A stretch of DNA of 64,000 nucleotides from Paenibacillus sp. P25 (GTDB lineage Bacteria; Bacillota; Bacilli; Paenibacillales; NBRC-103111): positions 4,526,001 to 4,590,000 of the forward strand of contig CP085629.1 of assembly GCA_024704175.1 (NCBI GenBank), given 5' to 3'. The first letter of the stretch is position 1. Every line of letters begins with the position of its first letter. Shown here one piece after another: positions 35,021 through 43,993 of this stretch. A program made the translations under genes and the position numbers. Below the pieces are notes generated by a model. That model was not told the DNA's origin. It made no database searches and saw only the letters and a list, made by a program, of their open reading frames with translations.

Positions 35021-35644
35021 ATGAGAAGAAAAGAATTCTCGGTACAGGAGCAATCGGAGATCGAGGCATTTTTACAGGAGATGTCGTTCGGCTTTCTCGG
35101 CACGACGGGAGCGGACGGCTGGCCCCACCTCACTCCGCTGAATTATACCTACCATAACGGTCATATCTACTTTCACGGCTCGAAAAAAGGCGGCAAAATG
35201 TCCGAAATTGCGGAATCCGGGAAGGTCAGCTTTGCGGTGGCGAAGGAGTTTGCCATTATCCCCTCTTATTTTACCGATCCCCGCCAGGCCTGCCCGGCGA
35301 CCGCCTTCTTCAAATCGGTTCATATCCGGGGATTGGCGGAGCCCGTGGACGATTTGGAAGAGAAAGCTGAAGTCTTGGGCAGTCTGATGCGAAAGCTGCA
35401 GCCGGAAGGCGGGTATGCGCCCATTATGCCGGAGGATCCGAAATATGCCGGTGAGCTGAAGGCCGTATCCGTGGTAAGAATCACGATTCAGGAAATGACG
35501 GCCAAGTTTAAATTCGGCCAAAATCTGAACGAAAAGCGGCGCGACCAGGTGATCGAAGGCCTTGAGGAACGGGACAACCCGGACGACGGAGCGACCGTGG
35601 AGATGATCCGCAAATATTGCCCGTTTCATGAAACTCGGAATTAG
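35021..35644 (+). CDS. Pyridoxamine 5'-phosphate oxidase-family flavin-binding protein
   Basis: This intact 207-residue protein has the split-barrel FMN-binding fold: FLQEMSFGFLGTTGADGWPH, LTPLNYTYHNGHIYFHGSKK and GKMSEIAESGKVSFAVAKEF. Then come the subunit-contact strand FFKSVHIRGLAEPVDDLEEK and a C-terminal segment VVRITIQEMTAKFKFGQNL. These are the NimA/YvbX-like general flavoenzymes, used in detoxification of nitro or haem compounds; true PdxH activity is unlikely. GGAGG precedes the ATG at 35021 with 8-nt spacing. It lies 77 nt upstream of glutaminase on the same strand. Confidence 0.88.
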   Translation: MRRKEFSVQEQSEIEAFLQEMSFGFLGTTGADGWPHLTPLNYTYHNGHIYFHGSKKGGKMSEIAESGKVSFAVAKEFAIIPSYFTDPRQACPATAFFKSVHIRGLAEPVDDLEEKAEVLGSLMRKLQPEGGYAPIMPEDPKYAGELKAVSVVRITIQEMTAKFKFGQNLNEKRRDQVIEGLEERDNPDDGATVEMIRKYCPFHETRN

Positions 35645-35721
35645 AGGAAAGACGAGGCCTTCCGGCGAAGCAATATAGGAGAAGACATCTTTCAGAGCGA
35701 TAAAAGGAGGCCTCACACCGA

Positions 35722-36660
35722 ATGACCATCGTAGCCGAAGGCTGGATCGATCGTCTCCCCGAATGGGTGGAGCAAAGCCGCAAGCAGTCCGTCCACGGAC
35801 AAGTTGCCGCCTATATTCCCGAACTCGCAAGCGCTCCCGCCGATGCCCTGGGCATCACGATCGTGAACGGTTTAGGACGAGAAATTACGGCCGGGGAATG
35901 CACCCTGCCGTTTACTATGCAGAGCATATCCAAGGTGTTCACTTTACTGCTGGCGTTTATGGATAACGGCGAGGAAGGCGTATTCCGGAAGGTCGGGATG
36001 GAGCCGACCGGCGACGACTTCAACTCGATGCTCAAGCTGGAGCTCGTGGAGCCGGGCATTCCGTTCAACCCGCTGATCAACGCCGGCGCCATCGTCGTCT
36101 CTTCACTGATCCGCGGCGCATCGCCGGATGAGAAGATGGAGCGCATCCTCGCCTTCTTCCGGGAGCTGGCCGATGAACCGTCGCTGTCCATCGACGAGAA
36201 CGTCTACCGTTCCGAATCGGCTACGGCCCACCGGAACCGGTCGCTGGCCTATTTCCTCAAGGACAACCAGGTGCTCGACGATGAGGTCGAGCCGGTGCTG
36301 GACGTCTATTTCCGCCACTGCTCCGTCCGGGTCACGTGCCGGAATCTGGCCCGCATGGCCCTGGTCCTTGCCTATAACGGCACGGACCCGATCCGGGGCA
36401 AGCGGCTCGTCCCGCGCCGCTTCGTACAGATCGCCAAGACCTTTATGATTACCTGCGGCATGTACAACGCCTCCGGCGAATTCGCCATCCGCGTCGGTCT
36501 GCCCGCGAAGAGCGGCGTAGCCGGCGGGATCATGGCGCTCGTCCCCGGAAGGTACGGCATCGGCGTGGTGGGACCGGCCCTCAATGACAAGGGGAACAGC
36601 ACCGCCGGCGTGCATCTGCTGCAGACCTTGTCCGAAGCGAACGACTGGAGCATTTTTTAG
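35722..36660 (+). CDS. glsA: Glutaminase
   Basis: This intact 312-residue protein carries the serine-dependent beta-lactamase-like glutaminase motifs. These are FTMQSISKVFTLLLA (catalytic Ser and Lys of SxxK), PFNPLINAGAIVVSSLI, SESATAHRNRSLAYFLKDN, YFRHCSVRVTCRNLARM and the GLPAKSGVAGGI loop near the C-terminus. It converts glutamine to glutamate and ammonia in the cytoplasm, feeding glutamate pools or acid resistance. AAGGAGG precedes the ATG by 10 nt. A strong terminator follows. Confidence 0.93.
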   Translation: MTIVAEGWIDRLPEWVEQSRKQSVHGQVAAYIPELASAPADALGITIVNGLGREITAGECTLPFTMQSISKVFTLLLAFMDNGEEGVFRKVGMEPTGDDFNSMLKLELVEPGIPFNPLINAGAIVVSSLIRGASPDEKMERILAFFRELADEPSLSIDENVYRSESATAHRNRSLAYFLKDNQVLDDEVEPVLDVYFRHCSVRVTCRNLARMALVLAYNGTDPIRGKRLVPRRFVQIAKTFMITCGMYNASGEFAIRVGLPAKSGVAGGIMALVPGRYGIGVVGPALNDKGNSTAGVHLLQTLSEANDWSIF

Positions 36661-36724
36661 AGCCATCCCCCGGTTAGACACAGGATCATGTTTCGCATAA
36701 CTTCCTGATTCAACAAGCACAGAA

Positions 36725-36767
36725 ACACAAGCCCTGCGGCCGAAAGCCGCGAAGCTTGTGTTTTTTC
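36725..36767 (+). terminator. Terminator after glsA, copy 1 of a repeated terminator
   Basis: ACACAAGC (36725-36732) pairs with GCTTGTGT (36754-36761), with an inner GCGGC/GCCGC step around CGAAA, then T6. The 3' half reappears almost unchanged at 45972-45998. Confidence 0.85.
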
Positions 36768-36857
36768 ATTTTCATTAATGCGTTAGGCAGTTTGCTCATA
36801 TACTCCTATAGATTCGTTTTTTGGCAAACCCCAATTGTAAGGGAAGTGTGTAGCCAA

Positions 36858-38489
36858 TTGCAAATATATGTTTCTGAACATGGGGATACGCTAAGGAAAA
36901 TTGCCGACAGATATGGTCTGGAAGCAGAACACCTCCTGTCGATGAATCCGCATCTTACCGGCGCTGATCAGAGCTTGGCTCGCGGGAATACATGTAAAAC
37001 TGTCCTCCCCGCCGTTATATCTACTTAAGAACCGGGATATCTCTCCACCCCCTTCTGATCCAACAGCCGCCTATTGGGATCAATGGATTCCACTAACTCC
37101 GGTGGAGAAAATGGCTGAGACCGACTATGATGTGCTTATCGTCGGCGGCGGCGCGGGAGGCGGGGCCGTTCTCTGGAGATTATGCGAACAATGGGGTCAG
37201 GAGGGCAAGCGGATCGGGATGATAGAGGCCGGAGATCTGCTCTTGCCGACGCATGGATTTAATGTGCCTACCTTTGATGAAGATCGTGCTGCAGCCTATG
37301 TGGCCCGTGTAGCAGATCCGACCGTACGAAGATGGACAGATTATCCGGTCCGCCATCATCATTCGGGCCTTAGGCGGAAGAACCGTACTATGGTACAATT
37401 ATGCTCCCCGATTTGAACCGTCAGCCTTCAGAGCGTGGCCGATTACTTATACGGAGCTTGAACCCTATTATGAGATCGCGGAAAAAGTAATGAACGTAAC
37501 CAAATTTTATGCCGATGGATCCTCTATGCAAAAAGTGCTTCTCGAACGTCTTCTGGTGGGAGGGTATCCGGAGGCAACGGCCATCTCCATCGCCGCTGAT
37601 CTGGAAGGAACGAAATACGGGCAAGTCCATTCGAATGTTTTTTTTAGTTCGATCATCTTTCTCGCCTACGCCTTAAATATCCGAAAATTCGATTTGGCTA
37701 TAAATACGCGCGCTGTGCAGGTTGTAACCGAAAAAGGAAAAGCCGCAGGGGTCAAGGTGATGACTTCCGATAAGAAAACGCATACCCTTACTGCGAGGAC
37801 GATCGTCATTGCCGCAAGCACCTGGGAAACCCCGCGTCTTCTGCTGAATTCCCATATTCCCGGGGAAGCCATCGGACGATATCTGAGGAACCACTCTGCA
37901 TACATTGCGGATGCGTCGATCAAGAGAGAGCTGTTTCCGGAAGTACTGGGGATTGCCAGCATCAGAGTGCCGGGCACGGCAGACCGTCCTTATCAGCTCA
38001 TGGCTTTCTCCGAGCTGTTCTACCAATATAGGGAAAAACCGCTCTCGGACGCTATCAAGATAAGATTGCACGGTTACGGTATCGTGGAGCCCCGCTTTGA
38101 AAATCATGTTTACCTTGACCCTGTAAGGCGGGATGAATATGGTGTTCCCTTGCTGAACGTCCGATTTTCCTACAGCGACAGGGACCTAGAGCTTCTACGG
38201 ACCATATACGCTTCCCTGCACAGCTTCGCATCCACGATGAAGTTATCGCTCGATGCTCCGCCCTATCTATGGTCTGCCCGGGGAAGATCATCACGAGGCG
38301 GGAACCTGCAGAATGGGGGATGATCCCTCCACTTCGGTAACGGGCCGCTACGGGCAAGTCCATGGCATATCTTCTCTCTATATAGCAGATAACAGCGTCG
38401 TCAATCTTACTACGCCGGCCAATCCTACATTAACCACGGTTGCGCTAGCCATTCGTACGGCAGACCATATCATCGATCAAACGAAATAG
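36858..38489 (+). pseudogene. LysM-GMC oxidoreductase fusion, three frameshifts
   Basis: From a TTG at 36858 the protein opens with a LysM domain, IYVSEHGDTLRKIADRYGLE and AEHLLSMNPHLTG. It has no signal peptide. After a break near 36992 a linker rich in Pro/Ser (ISPPPSDPTAAYWDQW) leads into IPLTPVEKMAETDYDVLIVG, the FAD motif GGGAGGGAVLWRL. The rest of a GMC enzyme follows: LGGRTVLWYNYAPRFEPSAF, IVIAASTWETPRLLLNSHIP, VEPRFENHVYLDP, then HHEAGTCRMGDDPSTSV and ADNSVVNLTTPANPT. Other breaks are near 37352 and 38260. Repaired size is about 543 residues. LysM binds peptidoglycan or chitin-like glycans, so wall or spore-cortex anchoring of a sugar oxidase is plausible. Paralogue of the next gene. 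Confidence 0.8.
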
Positions 38490-38522
38490 TACATCTATTT
38501 TGTTAAAAAGGAGATCGAACCC

Positions 38523-40771
38523 ATGCCGGAAAACATACCAGCTTTAAAGCCGTTCCATATCGTATTTATTGCCGCTGAAGTCGAATATGACTCCGAACGT
38601 TCCCTGGCCGGAATAGCTAAAGAGGCGGAGCAGCACGGCGCACGGACGACATTGCTCACGGCTTTTCCTTCCCAAGCCAATCCGGCGAATATCCCCGGTC
38701 TCGAAGCGCTGGACGATGCTGATTTGGCCGTGTTCTTTATACGGTTTCGCTCCTTGCCCGAGGAGCAATTCCGCCATATCCGGAATTACATTGAAAGCGG
38801 CAAGCCGGTCATCGGATTCCGTACAAGCACCCATGGTTTTCTTTATCCCAAAGGGCACCCTCTCGAAATATGGAATAAAAAGTTCGGCATTGGCGTGCTA
38901 GGCGCTCCGTGGATTAAGCATTACCCATACTCTTCAAGTACGGATGTCTTCGTGGAGTCCGGTGCGAGGCAGCACCCGATCTTAACCGGAATTCCGGATA
39001 AATTCCATGTCCGATCCTGGTTATATCATATCCTTCCGTATCCGCCCAAGGGATCGGAAATATTGCTGCTGGGACAATCCGTCGATCCCGAACTTAATCC
39101 GGTGCCGGGCGCCGTAATAAATCCTGTTGCATGGACGATGAAGAATTATGCCGGAGGACGCACCTTCACTACGACGATGGGCCATCCGGAGGATTTTCAG
39201 GTACCCGCTTTCCGGAGGCTTGTGATGAACGCTATTCATTGGGCGCTGGGGGCAGGCTCCCGCATCGACGCGGCGGATCCAACCGATCGGTCAGCGCTTC
39301 CGAACGGCGGCGACGCCCGTCCTTATTCATCAAAGCCGGCAATAGAGCCCTGGATTCCTTTGACTCCGATTGAGAAGATGGCTGAGACCCATTACGATGT
39401 GCTGATTATCGGCGGCGGTGCAGGGGCGGCGCCTCTCTTTGGAGATTATGCGAGCAAGCGAAATCAAGCGGCAAGCGGATCGGGATGATCGAGGCCGGGG
39501 ATCTGGTCTTACCCACCCATGCGCATAATTTGCCAACCTTCGATCAAACGCGGTTTGAGCATTTTACAGAAAGTCCCCCCTACGCTGAACATGCCGGGAG
39601 ATTATGGCCGGATTATCCGGGAGCCAGAATATTCAGAGCGCTCGGCGGAAGAACCCTGCATTGGTATTTAATGTGTCCCCGCTTGCTGCCGGAAGAGATG
39701 AAAACTTGGCCGATTTCCTATCAAGAACTGGTTCCCTATTACCTTACGGCTGAACAGATCATGAAGGTAACCTCGGCATACGCCAGGGGATCAAGCCTGC
39801 AGGAAACCCTTCTTCATCGCCTTCGCTTCGGCGGCTTTCCGGATGCAACGGACATTCCGATGGCTGTCGATCTTGATGTTACCCGGTATGGTCAGCTTCA
39901 TTCGAATGTTTTTTTAGTTCGATCATTTTCTTGGCTTACGCTCTAAATAAAAGGCCTTTCGATCTGGCTATTAATACGCGCGCGGTTCAGGTTTTCACCG
40001 AAAGAGGAAGAGCGAGCGGGCGTAAAAGTGATTACTTCGGACCATAAAACCTACAACATCCAAGCAAAGACGGTCATCCTTTCCGCCAGCGCCTTTGAAA
40101 CGCCGCGTATTCTGCTGAACTCGGATATTCCCCTGGAAGCGATAGGCAAATATCTGGTAAACCAACCGACTGTGGTTGCGAGTGCAAAAGTAAAACGTAA
40201 GCTGTTTGGCGAGGTGTTGGGCAATGCTTCGATCATGATTCCAAGTACGGCAGACCGGAAATATATGATATTCCTTTTAGGAACGGACCCTTTAGATTAC
40301 TGGTGGTACCATTATAAGGAAAAAAGGCTTCAGAATGAACTCCGGCTCAAATACTTCGGCTTGGCGACCATCGAACCGCGGTTTGAAAACCAGGTTAGAT
40401 TGGATCCGGACAGACGGGATTCGTACGGCGTACCTTTACTGAGCGTACAATTTTCGTATAGTGAGCAGGATAAGGCCGTGATCCGCGAGCTTACAGCTTC
40501 CATCCGCGCTTCCGCTACCGCAATGGGACTCGAATTATACGACAACCCCAGCCTCTTGCCCCCGGGCCTCGACAATCATGAAGCGGGAACTTGCCGTATG
40601 GGCGACAACCCTGCCACTTCGGCAACAAACCGGTACGGGCAAATCCACGGCGTACCTGGGCTCTACGTGGCCGATAACAGCGCCCAGCCACTTACCGGAG
40701 CAGCCAATCCGACGCTCACCACCGTTGCCTTGGCGATCCGTACGGTGGATCATATCCTTGAACAAACTTAG
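38523..40771 (+). pseudogene. ThuA-GMC oxidoreductase fusion, three frameshifts
   Basis: The first 245 residues form a ThuA-like class-I glutamine-amidotransferase-fold domain. It has FHIVFIAAEVEYDSERSLAG, DLAVFFIRFRSLPEEQFRHI, GKPVIGFRTSTHGFLYPKG and the terminal GRTFTTTMGHPEDFQVPAFR. A short linker leads to WIPLTPIEKMAETHYDVLII and a GMC domain homologous to the preceding gene (IFRALGGRTLHWYLMCPRL, ILSASAFETPRILLNSDIPL, HEAGTCRMGDNPATSA). Breaks lie near 39433, in the T7 run at 39909-39915 (the paralogue has T8) and near 40021. Repaired length is about 749 residues. AAGGAG precedes the ATG; it is 33 nt after the LysM-GMC gene. ThuA proteins act in 3-keto-disaccharide breakdown, so coupling to a sugar oxidase is meaningful. 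Confidence 0.82.
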
Positions 40772-40795
40772 CGGGCATGGAAAGGAGGAGCAACA

Positions 40796-41394
40796 TTGTT
40801 CAATCTCCCCGTCACCGTCCAATCGGGCAGGTTCACCGGGCCCGGGCTGAATGTCGCTTACCCGGTCATCGCCGATATGCCGGACCGGGCCGTACAAAAC
40901 CGGATCAATCGGATGATTGTTACAGAAGTGAACCTGCTGATCCGTCGGCAGGGCTCCCCCATCATCCGAACACGGAAATGACCGGCTTTTACGAGATCAA
41001 GACGAATGAGCGGGGCGTGCTCAGCTTATCAATATTTAATTACGCATATTCCGGCGGGGCTCATGGACTGACCCTGCAAAAATCGCTCACGTTTGACGTA
41101 CAGACGGGAAACTTATACGGCTTGTACGATTTATTCTTTCATGGTATCGATTATGTCAAAAGCCTGTCTGATTTGATTCAGCAGCAAATTCAGGGCCGCC
41201 GCCTTCCACTGTTGTCCGAATTTAGAGGAATACGGCCCGACCAAGATTTTTATATCGCCGATAAGGCACTGGTCGTTTATTTTCAGGTCAATGAAATCAC
41301 GGCCTATGTTTATGGGTTTCAATATTTCCCCATTTCGGTCTATCAGATTCAAGATATGATTAATGAGCGACCTCTCGGCACGATGATGTACTAA
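40796..41394 (+). pseudogene. DUF3298 (RsiV-like C-terminal domain) protein, one frameshift
   Basis: From a TTG at 40796 (AAAGGAGG just upstream) the protein reads LPVTVQSGRFTGPGLNVAYP and QNRINRMIVTEVNLLIRRQG. One C is missing from the C5 run near 40966. It continues TGFYEIKTNERGVLSLSIFN, YSGGAHGLTLQKSLTFDVQT, then DQDFYIADKALVVYFQVNEI and VYGFQYFPI. The GGAHG motif and repeated Y-x-x-Y elements are those of DUF3298/DUF4163 domains, found in anti-sigma RsiV and in cell-wall proteins. There is no membrane helix or signal peptide, so the domain is used alone. It is the third gene of the LysM-GMC/ThuA-GMC operon and overlaps the gerB end convergently by 4 nt. Confidence 0.8.
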
Positions 41395-42509
41395 TTTGTC
41401 GACTGCTTCCTTCGGTTTTTAATCGCAGTTACAATGGTCAGCACAAGAATGGGGATCACGCCCGTCACGGTTATAAATAAAGGCCATACGACGCCTACAA
41501 ATTCCGTGAATTCCAATTCGTTATGGAACAAGGTCAGCGAGAGCAGCAGCGTCAGAAACGCTATCGGAAATATCAGTATCCGTTCGTCTCTCAGGCGGAA
41601 CAATTGGGTTACTCCCAAATTGATAATAAACAGCACAATGGTTGCCTTCATATAGGAGGCGGCGATCAAGGCCATGCTGATCGCCGATTCGATCCGTTCA
41701 ATAACCTCCGCGATTTCAATCAAACGCGCAAGAGTATATAAAGAAAATTTGATATTCGCGGACAACGGCCCCAAGGCCGTGATCGTGCATACGATCACCG
41801 AGCTTAACGACAGCCCGTTGATAAGAAGCGCTGTGTACATAAATTTGCCCAAAGGCTCTTGGTCCTTTCGGACAAACGGCAGAACCATCGTAAACAAAAT
41901 CAGTTCCGCATAAGGGAATCCCCAAGCAAAATAGGCGGCAAAGTGCAGAACCGGCTTGAACCCCTCCGGAAATATAGGAAGGAGAAACTCCATATGGTAA
42001 TCAGGCAATGCTAAAATCAAAACTACGACGGTGAAGAAATACAATGTGACGAGCAAGAGCGTGAACATCCTGGCCATGACCTCGATACCCGAACGTACGG
42101 TCATGGCCGCTGTGAAGAGGATGAGCAGATGAAAGACGGAAGTGGGCGTTTCCCTCATCATCGTGCTCTTGAAAAATCCGCCGATGTCACCAATGATAAG
42201 GGTGAGCATCGTGAGAATCATTAAGAAGAAAGGAACGGCGATGATGATGGTGCCTACCCTGCCTACGGCCTGGCGGCTGAACTGGATAAGCGTCATCCCG
42301 GGATATTTCCGATGAAGATACAGAACGCAGACCAGCAGAAGCCCCCCTAGTCCGTTCGCCATCCAGAGCGACAACCAAGCGGCATTATTGGCCGCCCCCG
42401 TCAAAGGCGCCGGTATGTTGACGATCGCCGAACCGGTCAGAAAGCAGAGAAAGAGTGTCGCCATTTGCCGCGAACTGACCGTTGTCTGCTTTTTTTCATA
42501 GCCGGACAC
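41391..42509 (-). CDS. gerB: Spore germination receptor B subunit, amino-acid permease-like
   Basis: This intact 372-residue protein has ten or more membrane helices of the GerAB/APC superfamily. Typical segments are VSSRQMATLFLCFLTGSAIV near the N-terminus, AAWLSLWMANGLGGLLLVC, TLIIGDIGGFFKSTMMRETP, and ARMFTLLLVTLYFFTVVVLI. The C-terminus is charged (KNRRKQSTN). GerB subunits bind the germinant in the inner spore membrane together with GerA and GerC. It is the last gene of the ger unit read from 45582 down to 41391, 25 nt after a small membrane ORF. Confidence 0.92.
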   Translation of the reverse strand: MSGYEKKQTTVSSRQMATLFLCFLTGSAIVNIPAPLTGAANNAAWLSLWMANGLGGLLLVCVLYLHRKYPGMTLIQFSRQAVGRVGTIIIAVPFFLMILTMLTLIIGDIGGFFKSTMMRETPTSVFHLLILFTAAMTVRSGIEVMARMFTLLLVTLYFFTVVVLILALPDYHMEFLLPIFPEGFKPVLHFAAYFAWGFPYAELILFTMVLPFVRKDQEPLGKFMYTALLINGLSLSSVIVCTITALGPLSANIKFSLYTLARLIEIAEVIERIESAISMALIAASYMKATIVLFIINLGVTQLFRLRDERILIFPIAFLTLLLSLTLFHNELEFTEFVGVVWPLFITVTGVIPILVLTIVTAIKNRRKQSTN

Positions 42510-42534
42510 CTCTTCCTTAAGGAACCATTGATCG

Positions 42535-42777
42535 TTAAGACGGGAGTTTGACCGACTCTACAATGCGTTTGGCCGGATTTTTGAAGAAGAAATCAACCAA
42601 CTCATCCAGATTCGGCCAGTTCAACTCCAACACAAAGATTAGACACGGATACAGTGCGGCGGTCATCAGCATTCCATAAACGAGCTTCTCTCTGCCGCTT
42701 GTATACTTCAGCTTTGGGCCGTCATAGGCAAGTATGGAGATGTATCCCACTAGCACAAGTATGATTTTCTCGAACAT
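42535..42777 (-). CDS. Small two-helix membrane protein inside the ger operon
   Basis: From the ATG at 42777 (GGGGAG 6 nt before) this 80-residue protein begins MFEKIILVLVGYISILAYDG, followed by KLVYGMLMTAALYPCLIFVL. It ends with an acidic-to-basic tail (NLDELVDFFFKNPAKRIVES). Two transmembrane helices with short loops are visible. It lies between gerC and gerB with gaps of 35 and 25 nt. Accessory small membrane proteins such as GerD or GerQ-like subunits are known in some receptors, but I do not recognise this family and only infer a receptor-accessory role. Confidence 0.7.
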   Translation of the reverse strand: MFEKIILVLVGYISILAYDGPKLKYTSGREKLVYGMLMTAALYPCLIFVLELNWPNLDELVDFFFKNPAKRIVESVKLPS

Positions 42778-42812
42778 GCTCTTCTCCCCGTTCGTCCGCA
42801 TCGCATGCGGAA

Positions 42813-43990
42813 TTACTTGCTAAGCTTGGCGACCGGCTCGCCGAGGTTCACACTGGTATTGATTATGCTCGCCTCAACCTTAACGGTAAACGGAACAGCG
42901 GCAAACCGCTCTTCCCATTCCGGCTCCCAACGTTTCCATTTGGCAGGTGCATGGCGGTAAATACGATCCCCGATTCCCAGTGCATCCAATTTTTGTTTCT
43001 GGATCAGAGCAATGGTTCTTCTTATTTCCTTCTCGACCGTCTTTCGAACCCTTTCGTTAAATTTCGTTACGTCGTCAGGGGTTTTCAGGGTAGTGCAGAG
43101 GAGTTCCCCGGTATAGCCCTTTAATTTGGTCGAAACTTCGACGGCTACGGCATCCCCGCTGATCTTCACACCGAGCTTCGTCTTGAGCGATTCCACTTCT
43201 ACGGCCTCCACTTTCTTCAATTTCTTTTTGCTCTCACCCGGACATTCGACTTCGATCACGCCTTTTTGATATCTATCCTTCAGCATCAGCAGGCTTTCGA
43301 GCATTTTGGGCGGAACCTCCATGACCATTTTCCCTTTCCTCATCAGGGCAAGTCCGCTAACGGGAGAGGTTACCGGTTTATTCTTCGGGTCAAAGTAGAC
43401 GTACGGTACTACGGCAACACCCGTTTTTCCTTTTAATTCCAGCATCAAATCCAAAAAAGAGGTTTTTAAGGATTTGCCGGTATATTTATAAGCCATTCTT
43501 TCAGATTCGCGCAGTTGCTGACCGATCGTCGTTTCGATAAAAGGCTTGCTTGTCGTAAAATACTGGTCCGCCCTATGTTTGCCAATCATGACGCTGACGG
43601 TCGACCGCGGTTCATGATCCCGTGAAAAAAATCGAGGACTTCACCGATATTCCGCTCTTTGGCAAGCTCTTCACCGATGATCAGGACCCGCATATGGCTC
43701 CACTGCGCTTTACGGCCGAAATGGATCGTCATATCGCGGATCGCGTCAAACACGGTTCGGCCTCTTGTTTTGATATTGATTAAGCTTTGGCCGGTTGGTC
43801 CGCCGCTTTGCTTGGTTCCGCCCATCGGCTTGTAGAATTGGATTGTCAGTTCAATGTTTTTTCTGTCTTTCGCCATGTCGACAGCAACCCCCTGAACAAA
43901 GCCATAATGATCCAATTCCATTCTGTTCCAACACCCTGTTAAGAGGATTAGGCTCACAAAAGTTATAGCGGCGACACCGAACGTTCTCAC
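42813..43990 (-). pseudogene. gerC: Spore germination receptor C subunit, Ger(x)C lipoprotein, one frameshift
   Basis: The N-terminus is a lipoprotein signal with lipobox (FVSLILLTGCWNRMELDHYG). GFVQGVAVDM, RGRTVFDAIRDMTIHFGRKA and HMRVLIIGEELAKERNIGEV follow. A missing base near 43605 interrupts the frame inside FHGIMN-RSTVSVMIGKHRAD. The rest is clean: KTGVAVVPYVYFDPKNKPVT, a VEVECPGESKK region, and the third domain RRTIALIQKQKLDALGIGDR. It is about 392 residues, as usual for GerC. The protein is lipid-anchored to the inner spore membrane and is needed for receptor assembly. It starts 4 nt after gerA stops. Confidence 0.9.
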
Positions 43991-43993
43991 CGT

